From positions 11,347,186 through 11,411,185 of the forward strand of contig JARWIR010000013.1 in assembly GCA_029959085.1 (NCBI GenBank): a DNA stretch of 64,000 bases, read 5' to 3'. Shown here one piece after another: positions 23,151 to 34,384 of the stretch (positions are counted from its first letter, which is position 1; every line of letters begins with the position of its first letter). The stretch comes from Nemophila menziesii (Eukaryota; Streptophyta; Magnoliopsida; Boraginales; Hydrophyllaceae). The notes beneath the pieces were generated by a model. It was not told the DNA's origin, did not search any database, and saw only the letters and a list, made by a program, of their open reading frames with translations. The position numbers and the translations under genes are program-made.

Positions 23151-26100
23151 GTGATGTTTGTGTCCAATAGAGGTAACTTTAATTCGAGTGGTAATGGATA
23201 TCAGCCTAACAGAAACCATCCTGGGTTTCAATACTCAAATCCTAATGGGGCAGCCAATCCTACATATGCGTATCAGCCGCGTCCCCAAGGTAACAACTAT
23301 AATCCAAGACCACACAACAATTATCAAGAAGGACAAAATCAAGGCAAGTATATACAGAGACAAGCTCCTCAGAATAATTATGATGACACAATGAACCAGA
23401 AAGCCTTACCTGCCCATCCACAAGAAGGAGTATTTACCCTTCAGAAAACCGTTGAAAGTTTGATTGCTCTTCAGACACAAGCTATGGAACGTCAAAACGC
23501 AGTTGAAGCAAATATGCAGTTGTTCCAGAATCAGCTAAGTCAAATTAACAAACAACTGAATCAACGTCCACAAGGGCAACTCCCTAGCGATACTGAGAAT
23601 CCAATCCAAATCGAAGATTGTAAAGCTATTACTCTCAGAAGTGGTAAGAACCTTCCTCCACCTCCTTTCCCGGTTATGAAAGAAAAAGAAGTTAGAAAAG
23701 ATAAAGAGGTGGTGAATAAAGATAAAGAAGTTGAAGTAGAAGAAGTGGAGAGGTCTAGTGAAGTTCCGAAAAAGAAAGATGACACTATAATAAACCGTCC
23801 TCCTCCACCATTTCAATCGAGAGTTCAAAAGAAGGGTGATATGGCTGATTATCAAAAATTCTTTAACAAGGTAAGAGGTCTTAGCATTAATATTCCGCTA
23901 CTTGAGGCGATTCGAGATATTCCTAAGTATACGAAGTTTTTGAAGAGGGCCCTCACTAACAAAAGGCCTTATTGTGATAATGAGATGATTGGCCTTCCGG
24001 AAGAGTGTAGTGCAATTTGCCAGAGTAAATTACCTCCGAAGCTAGTTGATCCGGGGAGTTTCACGATTCCCATATCAATTGGAGAAGAATGGAAAGGAAA
24101 GGCGCTATGTGATTTGGGGGCGAGCATCAACTTGATGCCCAAGTCAGTCTTTGATAAGCTCAAAATTGGAAACGCAAGACCTACCTCTATGGTCTTGCAA
24201 ATGGCGGACAGGTCTCTTGCTCATCCTGAAAGCCGCATTGAGGATGTTCTTGTTAAGGCAGGTACACTTATATTTCCTGTCGATTTCGTAATTCCTGAAT
24301 ACAATGCAGATAGAAATGTCCCCATTATTTTGGGTAGACCGTTTCTAGCTACAGGGAGAACATTGATCGATGTAGAAAATGGCGAATTGACAATGAGGAT
24401 ACAAGATGAGGAAGTGAAATTCAATGTATTTCGAGCTATGAAATTCCCAGATTCTCAGGAAGATTGCTTCAGAATGGATGTAGTAGAGCAAGCATCGCAA
24501 GAGGTATTTAATTGTTTAAATTTTGATGATATCTTGCAGGCTGCTTTGACATTAGATTCACCTGAGATGATGGAGGAGCTTACCGAAACAGTAGCAGCTC
24601 TCAATTCTGAAAATCTGAAATATAGGCGTCTTGCCTATGAACCTGTGAGAGAACCGGGGGAGATTATTCCTAAAAAGAAGCCTTCAATTGAATCTCCTCC
24701 AGAGTTGGAAGAAAAACCATTGCCAGCACACTTGAGGTATGCTTATTTAGGTACTAATGAAACTCTACCTGTTATTGTTTCAGCTAATTTAACAGGTCCT
24801 CAAGAAGATAAACTGTTGCGTGTGTTAAGAGCCAACAAAGAAGCAATAGGTTGGACAATTGCTGACATCAAAGGCATTAGTCCATCCTATTGTCAACACA
24901 AGATCATACTTGAAGATGTTAACGCACGCTCAGTTGAAGGCCAAAGGAGATTGATGCCCGTGATGAAAGATGTGGTAAAGAAAGAGGTGATCAAACTTTT
25001 AGATGCGGGGATTATTTATCCCATTTCGAGTAGTGAATGGGTGAGTCCGGTTCAGTGTGTACCAAAGAAAGGAGGAATGACAACAATTCTTAACGATAAA
25101 AATGAGGCGATTCCTTCAAGAACGGTAGTAGGTTGGAGAGTTTGCATGGATTACAGAAAGCTGAACAAGGCCACCAGAAAAGATCATTTCCCTTTGCCCT
25201 TCATTGATCAGATGTTAGACAAATTAGCCGGAAGGGAATATTACTGTTTCTTGGATGGCTACTCCGGGTACAATCAGATTTACGTGGCTCCAGAAGATCA
25301 ACATAAGACTACTTTTACATGCCCTTTTGGTACGTTTGCATATCGCAGAATGCCATTTGGGTTGTGTAATGCTCCCGCTACCTTTCAAAGATGCATGATG
25401 GCCATCTTCTGGGATATGATTGATAATTTCCTAGAAGTGTTTATGGACGATTTCTCCGTGTTTGGTGATGATTTTGATAAGTGTTTGGATAACTTGGTGT
25501 TAAACTGGGAGAAGTGTCATTTCATGGTTTGCGAAGGTATTGTTCTGGGTCACAAAGTTTCGAGTGCTGGATTAGAGGTCGATAGAGCAAAGATCGAGGT
25601 AATTAAAACTCTTCCCCCTCCTGTTTCTGTTAAAGGGGTAAGGAGTTTTCTTGGCCATGCTGGCTTTTATAGGCGCTTTATTAAAGATTTTTCTAAGATT
25701 GCTAAACCGTTATGGAACTTACTCGAAAAGGATTGCAAATTCCTTTTTGATGAAGCTTGTTTAGCGGCCTTCAAAGCAATCAAAGAAAAGCTTATTTCTG
25801 CTCCTATAGTGTTACCTCCAGATTGGAATTTACCGTTTGAAGTTATGTGTGATGCGAGTGATTTGTGTATGGGAGTTGTATTAGGACAGAGGAAAGAGAA
25901 GGTTTTTCATTCGATTTACTATGCTAGTAAAACGTTTAGTGGTGCTCAGATTAATTACACAGTTACAGAAAAAGAGTTGCTAGCAGTTGTATATTCGTTT
26001 GATAAATTTCGCTCCTATCTTCTTGGAGCGAAAGTTATTGTTTATACAGATCATTCCGCGATCAGATTTCTTATGGAGAAGAAAGATGCGAAACCAAGGT

Positions 26101-27125
26101 TAATCAGATGGGTGTTATTACTTCAAGAGTTCGATTTAGAGATCAAAGACAGAAAGGGTTGTGAGAATCAGGTTGCAGATCATCTATCGCGTTTAGAGGG
26201 TTCAGAGATGAATAGTGGTACTGAAGCAGTTAGAGAAGAGTTTCCTGATGAGAGTTTATTCGTTGTTCGAGATTATGAGGCTCCGTGGTATGCAGATATT
26301 GCGAATTTAGTGGTGAGTGGTGTTTTTCCTGAAGGTTCTACTTATCAAGAAAGAAAGAGGTTAACTCATCGTGCTAGACAGTTCTTTTGGGAGGATCCGT
26401 TCCTCTATAAAGTTTGCGCTGACCAAATGATACGAAGATGTGTAGCAAGGGAAGAGACTCAAGCCATTATAGCTGGATGCCATGATTCATTATACGGAGG
26501 ACATTTCAAAGGAGACAGAACTGCTGCGAAGGTATTTCAATCAGGTTTTTACTGGCCTTCTCTTATAAAAGATTGTCATGAATATGTTAAGAAATGTACG
26601 AGATGCCAGTTTACCGGAAACATATCTAAGAGGGATGAGATGCCGCGTGATAATGTGTTAGAGGTTAAGATATTCGATGTTTGGGGCATAGACTTTATGG
26701 GCCCTTTCGTTCCTTCAAATGGTAACCTCTATATCTTATTAGCAGTTGATTATGTGTCTAAGTGGGTAGAAGCGGTGGCTTTACCTACTAATGATTCACG
26801 AGTGGTGATCAAGTTCTTGAAATCACATATTTTCACTAGACATGGCACACCTAGAGTGATTATTAGCGATGGTGGATCTCATTTCGTTAATAAATATCTG
26901 AAGACTGTTCTAGAGAAGTATGGAGTTAGACACCGTGTATCTACTGCATATCATCCACAATCCAATGGTCAAGCTGAAGTATCGAACCGCGAAGTCAAGT
27001 CAATCCTAGAGAAAACCGTTGGTCCTACAAGAAAAGATTGGTCAATGAAGTTAGATGATGCGTTGTGGGCCTATCGTACTGCGTTTAAGACTCCAGTTGG
27101 TGCATCTCCCTATCGTATGGTGTAG
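23151..27125 (+). CDS. pol: Athila-like pol: protease, reverse transcriptase, RNase H, integrase core
   Basis: In frame with gag across TAA 23148-23150. Domains by residue from 23151: a Gln/Asn-rich linker with [10 protein letters not shown] (about 135-144); aspartic protease [11 protein letters not shown] (near 320); reverse transcriptase (about 640-830) with [38 protein letters not shown] and catalytic FMDDFSVFG (25440-25466); RNase H (about 900-1010) with [16 protein letters not shown] and YTDHSAI; integrase HHCC (HDSLYGGHF...CTRCQ) and core DDE ([28 protein letters not shown]). After CLDNL the frame runs straight into VLNWEKCHF, and about a dozen residues usually found there seem to be missing. 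It ends at TAG 27123-27125 inside a conserved region, so the protein is truncated. Confidence 0.93.
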   Translation: MMFVSNRGNFNSSGNGYQPNRNHPGFQYSNPNGAANPTYAYQPRPQGNNYNPRPHNNYQEGQNQGKYIQRQAPQNNYDDTMNQKALPAHPQEGVFTLQKTVESLIALQTQAMERQNAVEANMQLFQNQLSQINKQLNQRPQGQLPSDTENPIQIEDCKAITLRSGKNLPPPPFPVMKEKEVRKDKEVVNKDKEVEVEEVERSSEVPKKKDDTIINRPPPPFQSRVQKKGDMADYQKFFNKVRGLSINIPLLEAIRDIPKYTKFLKRALTNKRPYCDNEMIGLPEECSAICQSKLPPKLVDPGSFTIPISIGEEWKGKALCDLGASINLMPKSVFDKLKIGNARPTSMVLQMADRSLAHPESRIEDVLVKAGTLIFPVDFVIPEYNADRNVPIILGRPFLATGRTLIDVENGELTMRIQDEEVKFNVFRAMKFPDSQEDCFRMDVVEQASQEVFNCLNFDDILQAALTLDSPEMMEELTETVAALNSENLKYRRLAYEPVREPGEIIPKKKPSIESPPELEEKPLPAHLRYAYLGTNETLPVIVSANLTGPQEDKLLRVLRANKEAIGWTIADIKGISPSYCQHKIILEDVNARSVEGQRRLMPVMKDVVKKEVIKLLDAGIIYPISSSEWVSPVQCVPKKGGMTTILNDKNEAIPSRTVVGWRVCMDYRKLNKATRKDHFPLPFIDQMLDKLAGREYYCFLDGYSGYNQIYVAPEDQHKTTFTCPFGTFAYRRMPFGLCNAPATFQRCMMAIFWDMIDNFLEVFMDDFSVFGDDFDKCLDNLVLNWEKCHFMVCEGIVLGHKVSSAGLEVDRAKIEVIKTLPPPVSVKGVRSFLGHAGFYRRFIKDFSKIAKPLWNLLEKDCKFLFDEACLAAFKAIKEKLISAPIVLPPDWNLPFEVMCDASDLCMGVVLGQRKEKVFHSIYYASKTFSGAQINYTVTEKELLAVVYSFDKFRSYLLGAKVIVYTDHSAIRFLMEKKDAKPRLIRWVLLLQEFDLEIKDRKGCENQVADHLSRLEGSEMNSGTEAVREEFPDESLFVVRDYEAPWYADIANLVVSGVFPEGSTYQERKRLTHRARQFFWEDPFLYKVCADQMIRRCVAREETQAIIAGCHDSLYGGHFKGDRTAAKVFQSGFYWPSLIKDCHEYVKKCTRCQFTGNISKRDEMPRDNVLEVKIFDVWGIDFMGPFVPSNGNLYILLAVDYVSKWVEAVALPTNDSRVVIKFLKSHIFTRHGTPRVIISDGGSHFVNKYLKTVLEKYGVRHRVSTAYHPQSNGQAEVSNREVKSILEKTVGPTRKDWSMKLDDALWAYRTAFKTPVGASPYRMV

Positions 27126-27590
27126 GGTAAGGCTTGTCACTTACCTTTAGAGCTTGAAATGGGTGCCTATTGGGCAATTGCGCAGTTGAACTTAGATCCT
27201 ATCTTAGCCGGAAAGAATCGTATGATGAAGCTTAATGAACTCGATGAATTCCGTTTGCATGCTTACGAAAATGCCAAACTTTACAAAGAAAATTTAAAGA
27301 AATGGCATGACAATTGGATTCGTCCAAAGAACTTTGAAGTGGGGCAAAGAGTATTAAAGTATAACTCAAAGTTCAGCAATTATCTGGGTAAGTTAAGATC
27401 TAAGTGGTCAGGTCCATACATTGTGACCAAAGTTACACCTCATGGGGCAATAGAAATAGAACATCCGCTAGAGAACCGTACCTTTATGGTTAACGGTCAC
27501 AGATTAAAGATATACCATGGAGGTGAAGATACCAATCGCTCGGAAGATCCACATCCCGGGGAGGTCATGTATCTCCTCGAGACTCCTTAG
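27126..27590 (+). pseudogene. Integrase C-terminal part of pol, beyond a premature TAG
   Basis: The same reading frame continues after the TAG at 27123-27125 as GKACHLPLELE, AYWAIAQLNLD, then WIRPKNFEVGQRVLKYN and KLRSKWSGPYIVTKV, the SH3-like C-terminal DNA-binding region of gypsy integrases. It ends at TAG 27588-27590. The single nonsense codon splits what is otherwise a continuous frame. Confidence 0.88.
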
Positions 27591-28748
27591 AAGCGTGAGG
27601 TAACCCGTCGAGCTTAACGACGTTAAACAAAAGCCAATTACTTGTATATTAGCTGAGTTTTTACATTTTTGCAATTTAGATTAGTTTGATTTTCGTAATT
27701 TTATTGTTTTTATTAAGAAATGAGGAAGGGTAGTTGTTTTTAATGATTTCAGGGGTAAAAAGGACTTGAGTTTGGGGTCGATTTGGCGAAAACAGAAGAA
27801 AAAGAGGTTGGATGTTCAGGAGAAACCGGGAACCCGGTTTCGCAAAAACCGGGAACCCGGTTTTGGAGCTGGTACCACCCTCCTCAACGCAACATGGGGC
27901 GTCTTGGTTCACGACACAGCGTCGGAACCGGGTGCCCGGTTTCTCGAAACCGGGAACCCGGTTTTGGTGCTGTGATTTCTGAAAATCTCTGACCCAGCGT
28001 CTTGGTGGCTTGCGTTTTCATGCGTTTTGATTCGCGCCATCGACACAAATCCGGGTACCCGCATTTGGCAGAACCGGGTACCCGGTTTCGGAGCTGCAAA
28101 AGTCGAAAAGTTCTGACCCAGCGTTTGGAGAAGTGGCGTTTTGGCGCGTTTTGACTCGCGCCATCGAGAAAATCCGGGAACCCGCATTCCACAGAACCGG
28201 GTACCCGGTTTCGGCGAGTAAAATCTCTAACCCCGCGTCTTGAGGTCCAGCGTTTTGGTGCGTTTTGAAAAAAAAAAAAAAAAGTCCACATTGTTTTTCC
28301 GCGCCATCACAGCGACGCGGAACCGGGAACCCGGTTTGCCAAAACCGGGAACCCGGTTTGAAAGCTGTGATGTCGGTTTTTAGGTGTTTTAACCTAGTTT
28401 CTTAGCCTCTTTTCCAAGTCTTTACCTAAAACGCACCAATAGCCTCCCCACCTCCGAAATTCATCTACCAAAACACTATATATCATCAAATCCTACCCTC
28501 TTTCACCACAAAAACATAAGATCAACTCACCTCCTCTCCAAAATAACAACAAATCCTTAGTTTTCCCAAGATTCTTCTTCACCCAATTCCTTAAATTAAA
28601 CCCAATTCTTTCTTCTCCCATACAAATTAACCAAGACCCATCTCATATTTCACCTAGTTCTTAAATTCTTAAACCTCAAAACATCAAAATTCTAAACTTT
28701 TCCCTAAGTTTTTCATTATTTGAAGTTTTGAGTTTGGGGTGAAAAGAG
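27591..28748 (+). other. Athila internal non-coding region between pol and third ORF
   Basis: It contains the purine-rich 13-mer TTGAGTTTGGGGT at 27766-27778 and again at 28728-28740, the palindrome array (27823-28359), an A run (28268-28283) and a CT-rich leader-like stretch (28400-28700) ending 8 bp before the third ORF. The AC/CT-rich leader suggests a separate transcript start or splice for that ORF. Confidence 0.6.
27823..28359. repeat. Array of paired CCGGG-CCCGG palindromes
   Basis: Ten copies of an AACCGGGWACCCGGTT-type palindrome occur as five pairs, starting near 27823/27844, 27926/27947, 28049/28072, 28171/28195 and 28321/28342. Members of a pair start 21-24 bp apart; pairs recur every 103-150 bp with shared spacer wording (GACCCAGCGT, TTCGCGCCATCGA). 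Two copies (28072 and 28195) are perfect 16-bp palindromes AACCGGGTACCCGGTT. An eleventh copy lies at 30872-30889. The array is far more GC-rich than its surroundings and full of CpG. Confidence 0.93.
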
Positions 28749-30065
28749 ATGACTAACAGAACCGGTGATTTCCGAAGAACTGCTCCTAGAAGAAAGACCA
28801 CCATTGGTGGTTCTCAAGAACAAGCTATTGAGATTCCTGATTCGCGTCCTAAACGAAAAATTGACGAAGTTAAGCTTGATTCTAACAGAAAAGAAGTCAC
28901 GGGTCACAAGAGAAGATTGATTGATGAGATTGAAAGTGAGAAGAAACCAGAAGAGGAAATTGCGAAGAACATTGAGGAAGAAACTGAACAAGAGATTCCG
29001 GAAGCACCCGTTTCAAAACCTCCGCGTATGAAGATGTGGGCCCACAAGCCTAAGAGGGTTTACACTTGTTGGAATACTCATATTCGTGAAAGAATTGAAT
29101 TTTTGAATTTTGGTGAGGAGACGAATTTTCCTAAGGGTATTATGAGTAGTGATTACAAGGAATATGCTGTGACATGTGCTAAGTTTGGTTGGAAAGAGTT
29201 ACAAGAAAGGAAGCTTGAGTTTATTCCTACTTTTGTGCGAGAATTTTACGAAGGTTTAGCTACCTCCCGTGATGCCATTGATGTCCGCAAAAAGGTAGTT
29301 CCTTTCTCTATTGAACGTATTCGGAAATCATTGAAACTACCCAACTTTTCTGGAACATGCCTCTTCCAAGAAACTCTTAATGACCCTTCTTTTGATTTTG
29401 AATCCCTTTGGGGGACCGTGCTTGTTAATGGGACTAGCCCAATTCCTGAAGGTGAAAGGTATCCTAGACAGTTTTACAGCAGTAGTTTGACACCTCGTGC
29501 TAAGGTTTGGTCTCGTTTCATAATACCCACTTTCTTTGGTATTAAACACACTTCCGAGTTGAAGAAAGAGCACATATTTGTTATTAAGTGTATTTTGGAG
29601 GCGAAACCATTTGATGTTGCTAAGATCATTTATGATACAATCATGGAGTTCGCAAAATCACCTATGAAACAACAAAATCTGAAGTTTCCTTGTATTATTA
29701 CTCAGTTGTGTTTAGACGCAAAGATTCCGCGTAAGGACGCAGATATTGATACTGTTTCAGTTGGTGTGAGTATAACCTTGAGCACAATCAAGAACATCCA
29801 TGAAGAAACAACACGAACTACAAGAAGTCCAAGAACTTCTCAATCAAAGAAAGTGAAAACTGTACCTGAGTTGGAGGCGAAGATTCAGGTGTTGGAAGAG
29901 AATCAGGAGAGGATGATTGCTACCTTGGGAAACGTTACAAAAGAATTGGACCTGCTTCGAAATTTCATCCTAGGCGTAAATACACTTCAAAACGCGATTT
30001 ATGATGCTGTTACGCGAGATAAAGGTCCAGAACGCAACACCGATAACCAGCCTCGCGCTGGTTAG
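28749..30065 (+). CDS. Athila-like third ORF, 438 aa, plant-transposon-protein type
   Basis: An intact frame from ATG 28749 to TAG 30063-30065, in the place where Athila elements carry an env-like gene. The N-terminal 100 residues are highly charged with nuclear-localisation-like clusters (RRKTTIGG, RPKRKIDE, GHKRRLIDE). The middle (about 110-300) has YKEYAVTCAKFGWKELQERK, FVREFYEGLAT and VPFSIERIRKSLKLPNFSG, resembling the putative plant transposon protein domain found next to many plant LTR elements. The C-terminus (about 375-415) is a predicted coiled coil (LEAKIQVLEENQERM). I see no signal peptide or membrane segment, so it is not an obvious envelope protein. It sits on the same strand as pol, 8 bp after a purine-rich 13-mer. 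Confidence 0.8.
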   Translation: MTNRTGDFRRTAPRRKTTIGGSQEQAIEIPDSRPKRKIDEVKLDSNRKEVTGHKRRLIDEIESEKKPEEEIAKNIEEETEQEIPEAPVSKPPRMKMWAHKPKRVYTCWNTHIRERIEFLNFGEETNFPKGIMSSDYKEYAVTCAKFGWKELQERKLEFIPTFVREFYEGLATSRDAIDVRKKVVPFSIERIRKSLKLPNFSGTCLFQETLNDPSFDFESLWGTVLVNGTSPIPEGERYPRQFYSSSLTPRAKVWSRFIIPTFFGIKHTSELKKEHIFVIKCILEAKPFDVAKIIYDTIMEFAKSPMKQQNLKFPCIITQLCLDAKIPRKDADIDTVSVGVSITLSTIKNIHEETTRTTRSPRTSQSKKVKTVPELEAKIQVLEENQERMIATLGNVTKELDLLRNFILGVNTLQNAIYDAVTRDKGPERNTDNQPRAG

Positions 30066-31521
30066 GATACGTTTTCTAAACTTTCCTCTTAGTGTAGATT
30101 AGTTTAAATGCTTTATTGAGTCTTTTCGAGTCGTGGGGACACGACGCATTTTTGAGTTTGGGGTGGGGTTCGTTGCCTCATCCCAGTTTTTATGTGTTAT
30201 TTGCTTTATTTGCTTTCAATAAAAGAATTTTCGGAGTTGCGTTTGACTGTAGAAATTTTTAAATATCCCTTTAAGCATACTCTTGATAAATCTATGATAG
30301 TAAATAGTGGACTTTAGGGATTGATATAAAACACACTTACAATTGCATGCGAACATAGGTAATTGATAGGAAAAATTAATGAACAATGCAAATGAAGTAA
30401 GCTTGTACTCAAGGAATATGTTTGGTGTGTAGAACGTGAAATCCTAATTAGTAGAGAACCCACCTAGATATGAACTAAAGACAAGCTATGTACTTAGGAA
30501 AATGATAGGGGCAGTTCTTTGTTAGCCATTTGTGCCTTTTTAGCTTTCTATCCCTTGTATTAATTATTATCCGTCTTAGCCCACTTTGAGCCTTAGCCTT
30601 TTCTTTGTAGCCACGATATAAGCCATTATCCCTTAGATTATTAGGCATGACCATATGACCCGCACTTGAATCACAATCCTGAGACATGTCTCGAGCTTGA
30701 GTTTGGGGTGGTGGGACCACATATGGGGAATTTAATGGGTTGGGATCGATGTGCTTTGTATTGTAGCACAATTGCAGATGATATATACTTGTAACCCTTT
30801 GCCGGGAATGAGAAAAAGTGAAAAAGAAAGCAAAAATGAAAAAAAAAAATGAAAAAAACCCGGATTCATCAAAACCGGGAACCCGGTTTGCTTCTGTACA
30901 AAAAAGATAAAAAAAGAGAAAAGAAAAGAAAAAATATGAATGAATAAAACATCCGGCAAAGTGGAATTTTCTGAAAATCATCTTGTTAATAGTGGGTAGA
31001 CATGGGACGCTAAATTGTTGCGTATATGGGTGAGTGAGAACATCTTTTTGAGCGTTAACTCAAGCTCGAGGACATTGTTGATGGTAAGTGAGGAGAGAGC
31101 CAAAAGCTCACTTCAAATTTACCAAATATACATCCACACCGTCCTTAAGCCAATATTATAACCGTAAAGACCTCGTGATTCCTAAGTGCATAGTGAATTT
31201 ATGATTCTGTTGATAGGGAATACACTAGGTGGAGCGTTCAAAGCGATTTACGATTAATGACCACCCTATAGCCATCATACAGAGATGAGTACAAGTGTAA
31301 CCTTCAAGCATTGCAACTTTAATTTTATGATTGAGATTATTTATGTTTGATGTTGCATTTTAGATGTATGTGTATATTAGTTTCTAGAGTTTGCTATATG
31401 AGATTTATTTTAAGAATTTCTTTAGGGTTTATTTGTTAGCTTCTACGTGTTTATACGTTTAATTCTACCCCTTTGTTTTGTTTTACTTTGTCGGGACGAC
31501 AAAGGTTTGAGTTGGGGGTCT
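30066..31521 (+). other. Athila 3' internal non-coding region
   Basis: No credible coding sequence. It holds two more copies of TTGAGTTTGGGGT (30152-30164 and 30697-30709), the isolated palindrome at 30872-30889 in an A-rich context, and the functional-looking purine tract at the LTR junction (31507-31519). Confidence 0.65.
31507..31519 (+). promoter_or_regulatory. Polypurine tract before 3' LTR
   Basis: TTGAGTTGGGGGT ends 2 bp before the 3' LTR at 31522, where the plus-strand primer is expected. It differs by one base from four other internal copies of the same 13-mer. Confidence 0.7.
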
Positions 31522-33086
31522 TGATGTCTCCCTAATTGTTCTTATTTTCGACCCTTGGGAGACATCATTTTTGGTGTTTATTTAATTAATTTGATAGACT
31601 TTTGGACTAAACATGCAATAATCCGGAATTCCCTTTTTATTTCTAGCATTTTTGAATTATTAACCTTTTGCGCGTAATATTGGTATTTTTAGTGTAAAGT
31701 TTACAGGTTTTTAGATGTTAGCTAGGAGAGGAATCCGAGGAGAAAGTCAAAGATCGTGAATTAGAGTCAAGACTTGAAGATAAATCCCGAAGATATTATT
31801 TTTAGAGCTGAAAATCCATTTTCCAGGCCATAGATTGCTGATTTCGAGGTGCTTAAGCGATGATTTAGCCGCTAACCTTTGAAGAGAAAACATTCCTTAT
31901 CGAGTTACGGAACTTTAGCAACTGGAATGAGGTCAATCGGAGTCATAACGCATCGGGAAAAGCCGTTTTAGTGAAGGTGTATCAGAGTTACGGGATTTTG
32001 GGCTTAGAATTTGGGCTTGGACATTTAATTAGTATTTTATTTTCTGGTCCAAGCCCTAGTCCGAATTTATGCTTATAAAAGGAGGTCTGGACTTCTATTT
32101 TACATACAATTCACATTCCACAAGATTAAAAACACCAGAGAGAAGCAACAGAAGGAAGAAGAAGAAACTACAAGAGCTGGAGTGGGTCTATAGCTCCGTT
32201 CGTAGTCATTCCAATTCCGGAAATTAGGTTCTTTTTATATTTTAATTCTGTAAACAATATGAATTCCATTTCTTTTAATTTAGTTTTTAATTTTAATATG
32301 ATCTAAGCTTTTAATAGTGCTTGAGAACAAACAATGGGTGAATCTTAATTTTATGAAATAACGAATGTTGAATTTGGGTTTATATTAAATTAAACTAGAT
32401 TGGGTTCATTACTCTTTTCGATAATTTGTGATTATTTACTGATTTTAGAGTCGCGAACTAAAATTAGGTATTAGTATCTAAGCTATTCCACATATGTGGC
32501 GTGTGGATCATCCTGACGGAGGGTTTAGGTATAGAATTAATTATTCAATCTAGGATAAAAGCTATTGATTCTGACGAACTTAGCTAATTCTAGGGCCAAT
32601 GAGGTAAAACACTTAAACATCCAACGGTGGATCATATTTACCCTGACGGGACTAGTGACACTTTAGGATCGCCTTATAGTCCACCCTGACGGGGGTATAA
32701 GGAATTTAGAATCCCGACCATTGTAATTGACCGATTTAGCCCTTAAACAACATAAGTTAGGAAGTAAGATTAGGAGGATCCTTGCGTTCTCAAGTACTAC
32801 ATCTCATATTGCGTTTTCACACATTTTACTTGCGTCTTAGCTTTTACTTGCATTTTAACATTTGTCTTTCATTCATTAGTTTTAATAACAAAAAAACCAA
32901 ACAAACATTTTATTATCTTTTTACTTTCATAAGTGCATCAATCACTACTTGCTAAACATTGTGATCAACCATCCGTCCTTGGAACGAATCTGTATTATCA
33001 TACATACTACTTGGGACAACCGTACACTTGCGGTTGTGGTTCGATTAGCATTTGCATTTATTTTTAGAACACACAAAGGACCACCA
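31522..33086 (+). repeat. 3' LTR of Athila-like element
   Basis: 1565 bp, nearly identical to the 5' LTR. By eye I find about 11 substitutions (for example GCGC versus GATC near 32300) and two or three 1-base indels. TATAAAA at 32074-32080. It ends CCACCA immediately before TSD ACAAC. Confidence 0.95.
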
Positions 33087-33091
33087 ACAAC

Positions 33092-34384
33092 CAAAATCTG
33101 CTACTACCTTGTTACTCACATCTCAGTATGAATTTTCAGCCTAAATATTTACCAAAAAAACAAAAACCTTTATAATATTGATAGTAAAGGTTCTATTTTA
33201 TATGGTAGAATATGAAGAAAAATGGGTAAGGAGCGGTTTACCGTGTATAGCATTCTAGATGCAATGTGGGGTCCAGTTGGGTATTGGAGAACTGATCAAG
33301 AGAGCCAAGAAGGATTTCTACTTGCTTCAGCTTCATCTTCAAGAACAAAGTCGCCCCTTTTTCTTCGCTGCAAACACCATTAAAATGGAGAAGAAAAGAA
33401 ACAGAATTGATAAGTGAAAAGAAAAGCAAATAACACTTTTTAATTCAGCGAAGAAGATTGTCTGCTGAGCCTGGGATTTGGTGAAAGACCCAGAAAATGG
33501 AATAAAATGGAAGAATGAGATTAGAAATAATAGAAATTAACTTTAATTCAATCAGTAGAGGAATATAGCAAAGAAATGGCGTCTTCAAGAACAAAGCTGC
33601 CCCTTTTTCTTCGCTGCAAACACCATTAAAATGGAGAAGAAAAGAAACAAAATTGATAAGTGAAAAGAAAAGCAAATAACACTTTTTAATTCATCGAAGA
33701 AGATTGGAAGACCCAGAAAATGGAAGAAAATGGTGAAAGACTCAGAAAATGGAAGAAAATGGAAGAAAATGGAAGAAAATGGAAGAATGAGATTAGAAAT
33801 ATTAGAAATATTAGAAATTTCAGTGGTAACGGTGATGGCGGTGATAGCGGTGATGGCGGTGATGGTCCTTTCCCGATGTCGTGTCGATGGCGGTGATGGT
33901 GCGAGTAGATCTAAAACCGAAGAGGGGTTTCTATGGTGATGGTGCGTGTCGATGGCGGTGATGAGGCGAAGAAGAGAGGTGTGGAGAGACGAAGAGAGAG
34001 ATAGGGTTTCAGAAGAGGGGTCTCTATGGTGATGGTGCGTGCCGATGGCGGTGATGAGGACGAAGAGAGGGATAGGGTTTCAGAAGAGGGGTTTCTATGG
34101 TGATGGTGCGTGTCGATGGCAGTGATGAGGCGATCGAGACGAAGAAGATAGGTGTTGGAGAGGCGAAGTAGAAAGGCGAAAATGAGGGATAGGGTTTCAG
34201 ACATTTTTGGTTTTTGTTTTGTTCAAAGAAACCAGACAACGAACGAAACAAAGTTGGATAGGGTTTTTTTGTTTTCTTTTTTTGTTTTTGCCTTCGGTTT
34301 TTTTTGTATTAATGACAGGTGGGGCCAGAAACGATCCTGGCCACCACTTATGTTTGGCCAGAAACAATCCTGGCCACCACTTAT
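33092..34384. repeat. Helitron A 5' portion: duplications and minisatellites
   Basis: No intact gene. A 125-bp unit is directly repeated at 33336-33460 and 33582-33706 (core CCCCTTTTTCTTCGCTGCAA). A 10-bp GGAAGAAAAT repeat follows (33720-33790). Then come about three diverged 90-bp units at 33905-34190 (GAGGGGTTTCTATGGTGATG, GTGCGTGTCGATGGCGGTGA). Finally two 29-bp units at 34323-34351 and 34356-34384 each contain the inverted repeat GGCCAG/CTGGCC. Confidence 0.75.

Larger units (their letters stand above)
20445..33091 (+). mobile_element. Athila-like Ty3/gypsy LTR retrotransposon, complete and young
   Basis: The 5-bp TSD ACAAC is at 20445-20449 and 33087-33091. LTRs (20450-22016 and 31522-33086) start TG, end CA and differ at only about a dozen positions by eye, so the insertion is recent. 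A primer-binding site for tRNA-Asp follows the 5' LTR and a purine tract precedes the 3' LTR. Order: gag, protease, reverse transcriptase, RNase H, integrase, a palindrome array, then a third open frame. Length (12.6 kb), tRNA-Asp PBS and gag/pol type point to the Athila lineage. It is inserted inside Helitron A. Gag-pol carries two in-frame stops and a probable small deletion, so this copy is unlikely to be autonomous. Confidence 0.93.

Noticed and set aside
23148..23160. Frameshift between gag and pol
   Set aside because: Gag and pol are in the same frame; only a TAA separates them.
27884..28291. 135-codon minus-strand open frame across the palindrome array
   Set aside because: Stops are rare because of GC-rich palindromes; the translation just repeats the array.
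30475..30981. 168-codon minus-strand open frame in the Athila 3' region
   Set aside because: Phe/Ser-rich translation of an A-rich non-coding stretch, no start context, and antisense to the element.
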